IMG/VR virus record: IMGVR_UViG_3300009537_000110
Coordinates: 1-30,746 of that record
Strand: one strand, 5' to 3'
DNA length: 30,746 nt
DNA from: a virus
Under the pieces are notes generated by a model that was given only the letters and a program-made list of their open reading frames with translations, searched no databases and had not been told where the DNA came from. Made by a program: the position numbers and the translations under genes. This document shows, one piece after another, positions 22,079-30,098 of the stretch (positions are counted from its first letter, which is position 1; every line of letters starts with the position of its first letter).

Positions 22079-22579
22079 ATGAGAGCAGCGCAAAAAGAAA
22101 GAAAGCAGCAAGCAACCCGCGAATGGAAGAAGGTAAATAAGGAACGACATGCGGAGCTTGCCAGGGCTTATCGAAGGAGAAATCCGGAGAAAACCAAGGC
22201 CCAGAACCAACTTAACTATGCGGTCAGGATGGGACGCATAAAGAGACAGCCTTGTGAGGTTTGCGGATCAGGCGTGCACATACACGCGCACCACCATGAT
22301 TACAGCAAACCTTACGACGTTAAGTGGTTATGTTTTCTTTGCCATAAAGCAAAACATCCGGTGTCAGATGAAGATAAGCGGATAAAGGTGGATGACCACA
22401 AACCTGCTAGGTTGTCTGGTTCAAACAATCCGAACGCAAGCCTTTCTAACGCACAAGTCATACAGATAAGACAACTGCTTAAGATTGGCCTCAGCCAAGA
22501 GAAAATAGGTGAAGTGTTTGGAGTACACCAAGGTACTATCAGCAGGATAAAGTTAAGGAAAGCCTACAAAAACACTTAA
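22079..22579 (+). CDS. HNH-like DNA-binding protein next to the intron
   Basis: 166 aa. A basic N-terminus of repeated Lys/Arg helices (RAAQKERKQQATREWKKVN) is followed by an HNH/treble-clef module: PCEVCGSG, HIHAHHHDYSKP, VKWLCFLCHKAKH. The C-terminus holds an HTH-like helix pair (LSNAQVIQIRQLLKIGLSQE, then FGVHQGTISRIK). This layout resembles free-standing phage HNH homing endonucleases with a recognition helix. It lies directly after the intron-containing coat gene. AGAGGG site before the ATG; an intrinsic terminator follows. Relation to intron mobility is inferred. Confidence 0.8.
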   Translation: MRAAQKERKQQATREWKKVNKERHAELARAYRRRNPEKTKAQNQLNYAVRMGRIKRQPCEVCGSGVHIHAHHHDYSKPYDVKWLCFLCHKAKHPVSDEDKRIKVDDHKPARLSGSNNPNASLSNAQVIQIRQLLKIGLSQEKIGEVFGVHQGTISRIKLRKAYKNT

Positions 22580-22599
22580 ACAGTAACACCAATCGTAAT

Positions 22600-22624
22600 A
22601 AGGCCGGGTAACACCGGCCTTTTT
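22600..22624 (+). terminator. Strong intrinsic terminator
   Basis: AGGCCGG (22601-22607) and CCGGCCT (22614-22620), perfect 7-bp stem extended by an A-T pair (22600/22621), 6-nt loop, T run to 22624. Ends the coat/HNH transcript before the next head gene. Confidence 0.85.
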
Positions 22625-22644
22625 CATTTTAAGAGGTAATAACT

Positions 22645-23040
22645 ATGTACGATAATCCAATGGTCATAACGTACAACGTTGGCTCTCCGCATGACTTTGG
22701 TGCGGCCGCCGATCAGACGTTAGCAATCAAGGGTCCGAAGGGTATGACTGGTCGCGTCATTGACGTGGCTGTGTCTGCTTCGGAGATTTTCACAACCGGT
22801 GGTGATGTGCAGATGGGCATCACTGGCACGTTAGGCAAGTATGTTGATTTACCTCTGGGTACGTTGGCAGACGCCGACTGTCTGACGGCCAGTGAGACTG
22901 CGGGCGCCATCAAAGATGAGATGCTACCTGCTGATACCGATATTGTGGTGTCCTTGCTTCAGACGGGCGGTACGCCCACAGGGCAGGCACATGTCAATAT
23001 TGCGATTGCATGGGCTGGCGTAAATCCACCACTGAGCTAA
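22645..23040 (+). CDS. Putative head decoration or minor capsid protein
   Basis: 131 aa, rich in Gly, Thr, Ala and Val, predicted beta-rich (MVITYNVGSPHDF, GPKGMTGRVIDVAVSAS, GGDVQMGITGTLGKYVDLPL, HVNIAIAWAGVN). Located directly after the coat block, where decoration or capsid-stabilising proteins usually sit. GAGGT site before the ATG. The exact family was not recognised. Confidence 0.6.
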   Translation: MYDNPMVITYNVGSPHDFGAAADQTLAIKGPKGMTGRVIDVAVSASEIFTTGGDVQMGITGTLGKYVDLPLGTLADADCLTASETAGAIKDEMLPADTDIVVSLLQTGGTPTGQAHVNIAIAWAGVNPPLS

Positions 23041-23061
23041 TAAACTGAGAGGTAATTGGCA

Positions 23062-23214
23062 ATGAAAGAAGATAAAGATATGGGCCTGAAAGAGGGCTTG
23101 ATCTCAAAGGCGAAGATTACACAGAAAGAGCCTCGGGGCGAAGGCGAAGGCCAGCGTCCTGTGTGCAAGGAAGAAACTGTGTCGTCTGATCGCGGTAAGT
23201 TCAAGATCAAGTAA
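23062..23214 (+). CDS. Small basic hypothetical protein (50 aa)
   Basis: GAGAGG site before the ATG. A Lys-, Glu- and Gly-rich sequence (KEDKDMGLKEGLISKAKI, RGEGEGQRP), probably disordered. It is followed by a strong intrinsic terminator. Possibly a minor head protein or assembly peptide. Function unknown. Confidence 0.55.
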   Translation: MKEDKDMGLKEGLISKAKITQKEPRGEGEGQRPVCKEETVSSDRGKFKIK

Positions 23215-23234
23215 GCAAGAAGGCAATAGAAGTG

Positions 23235-23265
23235 AAGGGGTTGCTAACAAGCGACCCCTTTTTTT
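23235..23265 (+). terminator. Strong intrinsic terminator
   Basis: An 11-bp stem: 23235-23245 (AAGGGGTTGCT) with 23250-23260 (AGCGACCCCTT), loop AACA, one T-G pair, followed by T to 23265. Among the strongest terminators in the window. Third terminator within the head region. Confidence 0.9.
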
Positions 23266-23283
23266 ATTCAACGGGAGAATAGT

Positions 23284-23682
23284 ATGAGTGATTCACAATT
23301 TAAAGATATGCACTGGACCCAGGTGCGTAAACTGGTAGAGCAAAACGGCGGTGAGTGGGTGAACGTAGAGTCCGGTATTGAATTTCTTGAGGCCAGGCTG
23401 CAATCGCAAGAACCTGCATCAACCGAAGAAACAGGACTGACAATGTCTGATACTGTGGAAGGGCCGGATGAGAACGCTCAAGCTATGGCTGGCAGTGCGG
23501 TGCTTGATGCCCCCCTGAGTGGCCCAGCAGGCCCCCTGAGTGGCCCAGCAGGTGATATCCCCGTATTTGACAACAACCTGCCATACGGCGAGGTATTTGG
23601 TACCTGTAATGCTCGTTTCTTACAAAACGGTCATCACTTCGGCCCCGGCGGTGAGTTCATCAAACCAGAAGATGTCAAGTAA
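23284..23682 (+). CDS. Hypothetical protein with Pro/Gly tandem repeat
   Basis: 132 aa with GGGAG before the ATG. The first 60 residues look like a small folded helix region (FKDMHWTQVRKLVEQNGGEW) with an acidic stretch. In the middle lies PLSGPAG twice in tandem, and the C-terminal part is YGEVFGTCNARFLQNGHHFGPGGEFI. By location it may be a minor head or head-tail protein. Unrecognised. Confidence 0.55.
   Translation: MSDSQFKDMHWTQVRKLVEQNGGEWVNVESGIEFLEARLQSQEPASTEETGLTMSDTVEGPDENAQAMAGSAVLDAPLSGPAGPLSGPAGDIPVFDNNLPYGEVFGTCNARFLQNGHHFGPGGEFIKPEDVK
23511..23552 (+). repeat. 21-bp tandem duplication inside the 23284 gene
   Basis: Two identical 21-base copies (23511-23531 and 23532-23552) encode PLSGPAG twice in frame. 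Such perfect copies usually arise by replication slippage and vary in number between relatives. Confidence 0.85.
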
Positions 23683-23685
23683 TCG

Positions 23686-24387
23686 ATGTCTACCTTCCTT
23701 CAACTTGCCCAGCAATTGCAGCGGGATTTAGGTGTGTCAGGTACGTCCGTTTCTGCGGTAACAGGCCAGACCGGCATGCTTGAGAAGTTGGTGAACTGGA
23801 TTGCGGATGCCGACGAGTTCATTCAGTCCCTGTATTGGGATTGGAAATTTCTCTGGTCTGAGTATTCAATTGCTACCGTTGCGGGGAATGCGGCGCCAAC
23901 GGTCCCCTCGGATCTGGGTGTTTGGGACAGAGAGTCGTTCTGGTTGAATTACACGCTGGCCACAAAAAAGAAACTGCAATACATGGACTATTACGAATGG
24001 CGCGATTCACTTGGTTACGGCGTTAAAACCAACAGTAAACCCAGCTATATCACCATCAAGCCGGACAACTCTATTATCCTTGAGCGACCACCCGACGCTG
24101 CGTATACGTTAACCGGTGAATACTGGAAAACACCTACGCGAATGACAGCAAACGGTGATCTATCAGCCATTCCCGCACAGTTCCATCGCATTATCGTGGT
24201 CCAGGCCAAACTCTGGTATGCCGAAGAAGAGGAAATCACGACTGTCTATCAGGCTGCAGATAAAGAACTAAACGGCGATGAGCGAGGCAATCTTGGCTTA
24301 ATGGACAAACTAAAATCGAATCAGCTGCCTGGGCAGGACGTGCGACGTATGGCACAAAGCCCCTCAATGACGGTCGTTGCCGAGTGA
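23686..24387 (+). CDS. Head-tail adaptor (SU10 adaptor-like)
   Basis: 233 aa resembling the adaptor rings that join portal to nozzle in short-tailed phages (SU10/P22 gp4 type). FLQLAQQLQRDLGVSG, then GMLEKLVNWIADADEFIQSL-WDWKFLW is the family's N-terminal helical pattern. A beta region follows (SYITIKPDNSIILERPP) and then a C-terminal helix (FHRIIVVQAKLWYAEEEE). Its stop overlaps the nozzle start (GTGA), as expected for neighbours in assembly. Confidence 0.75.
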   Translation: MSTFLQLAQQLQRDLGVSGTSVSAVTGQTGMLEKLVNWIADADEFIQSLYWDWKFLWSEYSIATVAGNAAPTVPSDLGVWDRESFWLNYTLATKKKLQYMDYYEWRDSLGYGVKTNSKPSYITIKPDNSIILERPPDAAYTLTGEYWKTPTRMTANGDLSAIPAQFHRIIVVQAKLWYAEEEEITTVYQAADKELNGDERGNLGLMDKLKSNQLPGQDVRRMAQSPSMTVVAE

Positions 24388-24815
24388 GACAAACAACCTA
24401 CTTCCCATTAAAGGGCGGTATTAATCTGGTTGATCCGCCTTTGACGTTGCAGCCTGGCGAGCTATTGGGTTCATCCAATTACGAGCATTACCAAGGGGGT
24501 GGATACCGGCGTATCGATGGGTATGAGCGATACGATGGACGACAATCACCGTCGGCTGCTAGTTACTGGATAGTGGACTATGGTACCGGCGCTATTGCAG
24601 AGCCTTCTGTGAATGCGAATGTTCTAGGTGCCACCAGCGGTGCCACCGGAAAGGTCGGACTGATTGTTGTTACTAGCGGCACTTGGGCTGGCGGCACTGC
24701 TGCAGGATATCTGGTCCTATTTAACGTGGCCGGAAGCTTTATTGATACAGAAGCTCTCGGATTCACCGCGGCAAATGACGGTTTTAATAGCGGGTTTTCC
24801 GCGGGGTTTAGTTAA
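24384..24815 (+). CDS. Tail nozzle protein, N-terminal part (split gene)
   Basis: 143 aa. It begins TTYFPLKGGINLVDPPLTLQ, PGELLGSSNYEHYQGGGYRR and DGYERYDGRQSPSAASYW, which is the start expected of a full-length tail nozzle (stabilisation) protein of these phages. It then runs into one ATSGATGKV...SGTWAGGTAAGYL beta module and stops. The rest (VPGSG-x-x-RGVW-x-YNGVVY onward) is encoded by the gene at 25339. An unrelated gene lies between. Starts as GTGA with the adaptor stop. Confidence 0.75.
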   Translation: MRQTTYFPLKGGINLVDPPLTLQPGELLGSSNYEHYQGGGYRRIDGYERYDGRQSPSAASYWIVDYGTGAIAEPSVNANVLGATSGATGKVGLIVVTSGTWAGGTAAGYLVLFNVAGSFIDTEALGFTAANDGFNSGFSAGFS

Positions 24816-24817
24816 TT

Positions 24818-25339
24818 ATGGTTGATACAGTAAGAACGAAAGCAGCGTTATTGGCTTTATTTGCAGACAACACTACAGGCGATATTAGTCCGCAGGATCT
24901 GCGTGACTTCCTGGTAACGGTTATGGGTTGCTATGGCGGTCTACACATTGAGTCCGGGGTAACTGCGCAGGCTCTGGTGGCTGCTACGCCAGAACTGATG
25001 ACAGAATGGATGCACGACGGTATTTCGTCTAATGTAACACCGGCCTTTGCCAGCAATCAGATCACTATCGATGAGGCTGGAGATTATCAAATCGACTTTA
25101 CGATCTCTTTCCTTGGAATTAATAACGCACAGTTTGATTTCTACTTGCGCATTGATGGTGTTTCTAGCGGTCATGCTTGTTCTACTACAAGCCCAGCAGC
25201 GGCTGTAGTACAGGGAGCGTCATTCAGCAATCAATTTACCCTTGCCGCTGGCGAGGTACTGACTATCTGGGTAACGTCTGACACTAACGGCAATATGACT
25301 GTGAAATTTGCAGATTTTAATGTGAAAAGGCTTAACTGA
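24818..25339 (+). CDS. Inserted beta-sandwich virion protein
   Basis: 173 aa lying between the two nozzle parts. It begins VDTVRTKAALLALFADNTTG, DISPQDLRDFLVTV, a segment shared by phage structural proteins such as those with C-terminal TNF/C1q-like jelly rolls. The second half has YQIDFTISFLGIN, FDFYLRIDG and EVLTIWVTSD, with alternating beta strands. It might form an appendage or fibre trimer at the tail. Its TGA overlaps the next ATG. Confidence 0.65.
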   Translation: MVDTVRTKAALLALFADNTTGDISPQDLRDFLVTVMGCYGGLHIESGVTAQALVAATPELMTEWMHDGISSNVTPAFASNQITIDEAGDYQIDFTISFLGINNAQFDFYLRIDGVSSGHACSTTSPAAAVVQGASFSNQFTLAAGEVLTIWVTSDTNGNMTVKFADFNVKRLN

Positions 25340-27024
25340 TGGGGTTGGCTGCTACTGCTATAGCGGCGTCCGCCAGCAGGAAAGGAGACGCAGCCACAGA
25401 CGCCAACGATACTACCTACTCTCGGTTAGTCATAGACCTGGTACGCGCACATATAGGCGCAGTTCCTGGGTCCGGTGACATCCGTGGAGTCTGGATGTAC
25501 AACGGCGTGGTATACACCTTCCGTGACAATACGGCGGGTACCGCATGCGTGATGTTTCAGTCTTCCTCTGCTGGGTGGGTCGTCGTTGACCTGGGCGCTA
25601 CGATTGCTTTTACGACGGGCACCGAGGCTGGCGATGTTGGTTTTACTGTTGGTGAAACAGTGGTTGGCGAGAACAGCGCTGCGATAGCTGTAGTAGTGGA
25701 CGTCAGCGCAATAACTGGCTCTTGGTCAGGCGGCACCGCGGTAGGGACCTTGTACCTCAAAACAGTGTCAGGCACATTCCAGGCCGAGACCATTACGGGC
25801 GGAACCAGTGGCACAACAGCCTCAATTGCTGGCGATGTGACCGCCACAACACTGGTAGCGGGTGGGCGGTATGAATTTATTACTGAAAACTTCTATGGCC
25901 AGTCTGGTTCTCGGGCTATGTTTGGTGTTGATGGTGCGAATCCTTGCTTCAGGTTTAATGCGGACGGTTTTAGACAAATACCGTCAGGGATGACCGTCGA
26001 TACCCCAACACACCTGATTGCCCACAAGAAACATCTGTTTCTCGCTTTCGGAAGCTCAGTCCAGCATTCCGGGATTGGCACACCAACGATATTCACCATT
26101 GTCACGGGGGCCAGCGAGATCGCGACCGGCGATGATGTAACCGGCTTTGCGACCGTGCCAGGCGACACCCTGGCGATACTTGATCGGAATAGCACCTATA
26201 TTTTATACGGTACCAGTACCGCTAACTGGAGCCTGACAACATTATCAGACGAAGCAGGCGCTATCGAGTGGTCCATTCAGCGGCTGGGTGTGCCGGTTTA
26301 TCTTGACGATAGAGGGTTGACAGACCTGAGATCGGTGCAGGATTACGGTGACTTTAAATCGAGAACTTTCTCAAAGAAGATTAAACCGCTCATCGATGCA
26401 GCGAAACCATTAGTGAAAAGCTCGGTGCGCGTTAGAGACAAAGATCAATACCGCCTGTTCTTGACCAATAAGTCGTTCATTATCGCCGCGTTTGAAGATG
26501 GGAAGTTTGCTGGCTTTACCGAATGCGAATATCCGATTGAAGTCTCAACCGTGTGTTCGGCTGAGGACGCTAACGGTACGGAAGTGCTGTTTTTTGGGTC
26601 AACAGACGGGTATGTGTATCAGATGGATAAGGGCACCTCTTTTGATGGGGCTGCGCTTACCGCCTTTATCCGCCCTGCCTTTAATTATTTAAAAACACCC
26701 GAACAAAAGAAACGCTTTTTCAAGGCGGTTCTGGAGGTCACGGCAGCAAGCCCGGTGACGATCAACTTCACGCCGGACTACGATTACGGTGACAGGGAGG
26801 GGCTGACCCAATCACTGGCGGCATCCTCATCAAGCGGCTATTGGAACGTAGGCAACTGGAATGAGTTTAACTGGGGTGAACAATCCGTTTCAAACCCAGT
26901 GGCGCACTTATCGGGCTCTGGAGTAAATATAAGCATGGTAATGTATAGCGAAGGTATTTATGACACGTCGCATATTGTTCATGGCGTACTTCTTCATTAT
27001 TCAAAACGAGGTTTAGCAAGATAG
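25339..27024 (+). CDS. Tail nozzle protein, C-terminal part
   Basis: 561 aa. The first 28 residues (LAATAIAASASRKGDAATDA...) look like the interior of a nozzle protein rather than an N-terminus. Then come VPGSGDIRGVWMYNGVVYTF, a second SGSWSGGTAVGTLYL module like that in the upstream part, and the beta-propeller-like body (HLIAHKKHLFLAFGSSVQHS, WSIQRLGVPVYLDDRGLTDL). It forms the nozzle or hub that closes the tail. AAGG 8 bases before the ATG allows independent initiation. Confidence 0.8.
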   Translation: MGLAATAIAASASRKGDAATDANDTTYSRLVIDLVRAHIGAVPGSGDIRGVWMYNGVVYTFRDNTAGTACVMFQSSSAGWVVVDLGATIAFTTGTEAGDVGFTVGETVVGENSAAIAVVVDVSAITGSWSGGTAVGTLYLKTVSGTFQAETITGGTSGTTASIAGDVTATTLVAGGRYEFITENFYGQSGSRAMFGVDGANPCFRFNADGFRQIPSGMTVDTPTHLIAHKKHLFLAFGSSVQHSGIGTPTIFTIVTGASEIATGDDVTGFATVPGDTLAILDRNSTYILYGTSTANWSLTTLSDEAGAIEWSIQRLGVPVYLDDRGLTDLRSVQDYGDFKSRTFSKKIKPLIDAAKPLVKSSVRVRDKDQYRLFLTNKSFIIAAFEDGKFAGFTECEYPIEVSTVCSAEDANGTEVLFFGSTDGYVYQMDKGTSFDGAALTAFIRPAFNYLKTPEQKKRFFKAVLEVTAASPVTINFTPDYDYGDREGLTQSLAASSSSGYWNVGNWNEFNWGEQSVSNPVAHLSGSGVNISMVMYSEGIYDTSHIVHGVLLHYSKRGLAR

Positions 27025-27025
27025 T

Positions 27026-28147
27026 ATGGCAAATGATTTTTATACCTACACGCCGGGCACCTACACAAAAGGGACCAAGGCGCGCGCCGAGGTCGTTGAG
27101 GCGGATTTTCAGGCGCTCGAGACGGGTCTTACTAAGCTACCCACTGAAGCGCAACAAAACCGGGGTTCGCGAAATTATATCGCTACCGATACCGGTGCTG
27201 CGGATGCGTATGCTGGCAGCCTGACGCATGTTAGTGGCTCTTACGGCGAAAGTCAGGATGTGTTCCTTCTAATAGCAAACACCAATACAGGAGCATCGAC
27301 ACTTAATGTTAGCGGGATTGGCGCAACTGCTATCGTGCATGCGGATGGTACAGCCCTTATTGCTAATGACCTGACCGCAGGGTATATCGGGCACTTCAAG
27401 CATAACGGTACAGTCTGGCAGTTAATGAATCATTCGCCCGCTTCAGCAACGGCCGCTGCCGCTTCTGCTGTGGCAGCCGCAGCTTCTGCCGCCGCCGCCG
27501 CGACCTCCGAGACTAATGCCGGCACCTCCGAGACCAATGCTGCGGCTTCTGCCGTCGCCGCCGCTGCCAGCGCTGCAGAATATGGCACAGAGTTTCCGAA
27601 CGTCAACGGCGTTGTTGCAGCAACCGATGAAGAGTTAAGCCTGCTTTCAGGTAGATCCTTGGCTTCGACAGACGATGTGATTGACAATTTCCCAGTCGGT
27701 ACTCTGATGTTATTCCAACAGACCGCAGCACCGACAGGCTGGACAAAACAAACGACACATAACGACAAGACTTTGAGGGTCGTTTCTGGCGCAGCCGGTT
27801 CCGGAGGAACAAGCGCATTCAGCACTGTCTTTGCCAAAACAGCCACAGACAGTTACACCCTGTTAGCCGCCGACATTCCTTCCCACACACACACATTCAC
27901 AGGCGATGCTGTTGCAGCTCATACGCACACAATAACGCCTATCTCAGATTTTGAGACTGTTGGCTCATCGGCTGAATCATTAACAAGGGCCACAACACGT
28001 GCTGCGACTACGGATAGTGCTACTGCATCGGGCGGCGGCCATACCCCAACAGGCACTAACGCAGCCACAGGTGGGGGCGGAGGTCATACGCACGGCATGG
28101 ATATTCGCGTGCAGTACGTGGATCTGATTATTTGTTCTAAGAATTAA
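27026..28147 (+). CDS. Tail fibre/collar-like protein
   Basis: 373 aa. An N-terminal virion-anchoring part (NDFYTYTPGTYTKGTKARAE, then FQALETGLTKLP) is followed by a beta domain. Next is an Ala/Ser-rich linker (about residues 138-190) of 'ASAVAAAASAAAAATSETNA' character, and a C-terminal metal-binding-type region with HTHTF, HTHT and GGHTHGMD. It ends in IRVQYVDLIICSKN, as in many phage fibre tips. His-rich triplets of this kind bind iron or other metals in fibre proteins. Probably trimeric, contacting the host. Confidence 0.8.
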   Translation: MANDFYTYTPGTYTKGTKARAEVVEADFQALETGLTKLPTEAQQNRGSRNYIATDTGAADAYAGSLTHVSGSYGESQDVFLLIANTNTGASTLNVSGIGATAIVHADGTALIANDLTAGYIGHFKHNGTVWQLMNHSPASATAAAASAVAAAASAAAAATSETNAGTSETNAAASAVAAAASAAEYGTEFPNVNGVVAATDEELSLLSGRSLASTDDVIDNFPVGTLMLFQQTAAPTGWTKQTTHNDKTLRVVSGAAGSGGTSAFSTVFAKTATDSYTLLAADIPSHTHTFTGDAVAAHTHTITPISDFETVGSSAESLTRATTRAATTDSATASGGGHTPTGTNAATGGGGGHTHGMDIRVQYVDLIICSKN

Positions 28148-28157
28148 GGAGTTATAT

Positions 28158-28526
28158 ATGAACTTGCCTCCAGATAACATTAAATGCCGTTACACCGGGT
28201 TCAAGAAGAAATGTAAGGATATATGTATGAACTGCCCAGCCTGGGTACAGATTATGGGATATAACAACAACACTGGCGAACAGATTAACGAATATAAGTG
28301 TACGGATACCTGGATGCCTATCTTGGCAATAGAAAATTCAAACCAGCAACGTGCAACTGCAGCAGAAGTGGAGGCGCTTAGAAACGAAGTGGCTCTTCAG
28401 CACAAGCAGCTGGTTGGGTTAACGCTTAAAACTCATGGCGTAAAACTTGTTAATAGGCCAGCACCCGAAACCGCAGATAATCCAGGTGTGATACATCAAC
28501 CAATTAACGGTACAGGTACCCAATAA
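28158..28526 (+). CDS. Cys-rich conserved phage protein (122 aa)
   Basis: AAGGAG site before the ATG. The N-terminus has five Cys (CRYTGFKKKCKDICMNCPAW, later YKC), consistent with zinc binding; a coiled-coil-like region follows (ATAAEVEALRNEVALQHKQL) and then a Pro-rich tail. Proteins of this type sit beside fibre and ejection genes in podovirus genomes, but their function is unknown. Its stop and the next start overlap (TAATG). Confidence 0.65.
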   Translation: MNLPPDNIKCRYTGFKKKCKDICMNCPAWVQIMGYNNNTGEQINEYKCTDTWMPILAIENSNQQRATAAEVEALRNEVALQHKQLVGLTLKTHGVKLVNRPAPETADNPGVIHQPINGTGTQ

Positions 28527-29656
28527 TGGCAGTTCAAAACAGTCAAACCGTATTAACCGATCCAAACGCGAATGGATTGCTGGATCCGCCTGCGACCACG
28601 GAGGCTGCACCTGCTTATGACCCAACAGCAACGCCGACCAATGCGGTTGGCGAGAACACGACCACAGAGCCACCGCCATTCGACTACACGGCGAATAAGC
28701 CTGATACGGGCGCTGTAGGTGATACCGGGCTGCTGGATCCTGCGGTTAACGACCTGAATACATTACTGGATCAAAATAATCCATTAATGACTAAGGCGAA
28801 GACGCGAGGCAAGCAGTTCGCAGCAGACCGTGGATTACTGAATAGCACGTTAGCGGGAGAGGCTTCACAATCAGCAGCGCTCGATGTTGTGATGCCGCTA
28901 ACCCAGCAAAACATGCAGAATCGGCAAGCACAAACAGCACAGAACCGCGATATTGCTGCACAGATGGATTTAAGTAATCAGGGTTACCAGCAACAGGCTG
29001 GGTTAACAGATCAGCAAGCAGCCATCCAGGAACAACGCGACATTCTGCTTGCTAATCTGGATCTTGAGAACCGCACCGCGCTGGTTGACCTTGAAATGCA
29101 ATGGAACCAGCAGATTCAGAGTGACCTCAATGCAACGCAAGTGTGGAGTGATGGTATCAAAGCTATTGGGCAGATCCTGAATAATGTTGATATGGATCCG
29201 GAACAACAGAGGTTGGCGGTTCAAGAACAATTATCTGTTCTTAATGCTGGGTTGAATTTTATTGGCAACCTAAATAGCTTTGGTGTTGATGAGAACGGCA
29301 TTCCTACCCCGGGCAATACCACGCAAGGCGCTCCCACGACTACCCCGACTATTGATACCACAACAACCATTGATACCTTACTGGATACAAGCACTGCTAC
29401 AAAAGATGGTGCACGGCCTTTGGCTGAAACCACGTTTAAGAATGATTATTTCAAGAAACTCGCAGATTCTGGAACGATACAGCTTGGCTCGTATAACACA
29501 AGCAGCGAGGATAATGGTGAAATAAGCGTTAATAGTTACGCTGATGTCGCACGCGAATACAGAGAAAATCTAGCCTTTAGGAAAATGGCTGATGCTTATT
29601 TAGGCGAGCAGATGAGATCGTGGGAAATTGCATGGGATGTAGCACATCCGGCATAA
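28526..29656 (+). CDS. Putative internal virion / ejection protein
   Basis: 376 aa. A Pro/Thr-rich N-terminus, then a helical region with Ala/Gln content (RGKQFAADRGLLNSTLAGEA, QSAALDVVMPLTQQNMQNR, QTAQNRDIAAQMDLSNQGYQ). Next are a Thr-rich linker and a final helical domain. 'ADRGLLNST' followed by Gln-rich helices is typical of internal virion proteins that leave the capsid with the DNA. Located before the GNAT gene and another low-complexity protein. Confidence 0.65.
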   Translation: MAVQNSQTVLTDPNANGLLDPPATTEAAPAYDPTATPTNAVGENTTTEPPPFDYTANKPDTGAVGDTGLLDPAVNDLNTLLDQNNPLMTKAKTRGKQFAADRGLLNSTLAGEASQSAALDVVMPLTQQNMQNRQAQTAQNRDIAAQMDLSNQGYQQQAGLTDQQAAIQEQRDILLANLDLENRTALVDLEMQWNQQIQSDLNATQVWSDGIKAIGQILNNVDMDPEQQRLAVQEQLSVLNAGLNFIGNLNSFGVDENGIPTPGNTTQGAPTTTPTIDTTTTIDTLLDTSTATKDGARPLAETTFKNDYFKKLADSGTIQLGSYNTSSEDNGEISVNSYADVAREYRENLAFRKMADAYLGEQMRSWEIAWDVAHPA

Positions 29657-29657
29657 C

Positions 29658-30098
29658 GTGAGAGAGGCAACGCCAGACGATTTATCAGACATTTACCGGC
29701 TGTTTCTATCTGCATATAGCCTGTCAGCGTATGCCGCCTTTCCGGTAGATGAAATCTCGGTAAAGCGCACGATAGGCCAGATACTACTGGGTGGATTTGC
29801 GCATGTGACTGAGAATGTAGACGGGGCAATCTTGGGATTAATTCGGCCGGCCCTATTTAACCCGAGCATTAAAGCAGCCGCAACTCCCTTTTTTTTTGTA
29901 CAAGACTCTGCCAGGGGGCAGGGTATCAGGCTATTACGGGCCTACATTAAATGGGCAGAACAGCGGGCACAGATTGTTACGCTTTCAATATCGTATGGAA
30001 ACGCGGAGCAAGTAAAACGAACTGAACGGTTATATGAGCGTATGGGCTTTATCCGTGCTGGTACTGAATTTATCAAAATAGGTGATCAACATGTCTGA
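29658..30098 (+). CDS. GNAT-type acetyltransferase-like protein
   Basis: 146 aa, GTG start. It shows the GNAT fold pattern: an N-terminal TPDDLSDIYRLF helix, a central VT-x-x-VDGAILGLIRPALF strand pair, FFFVQDSARGQGIRLLRAYI (the acetyl-CoA loop motif, with Arg where G/A is usual), and a final ERLYERMGFIRAG. GNAT proteins transfer acetyl groups from CoA. Its presence between virion-protein genes is common in podoviruses of this type, perhaps for acetylation of a virion or host protein. Its stop overlaps the next gene. Confidence 0.8.
   Translation: MREATPDDLSDIYRLFLSAYSLSAYAAFPVDEISVKRTIGQILLGGFAHVTENVDGAILGLIRPALFNPSIKAAATPFFFVQDSARGQGIRLLRAYIKWAEQRAQIVTLSISYGNAEQVKRTERLYERMGFIRAGTEFIKIGDQHV

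Noticed and set aside
24818-25339. Programmed frameshifting joining the nozzle parts through the inserted gene
   Set aside because: The inserted gene's frame has a stop at 24809-24811 just before its start and there is no slippery sequence, so separate initiation is more likely.
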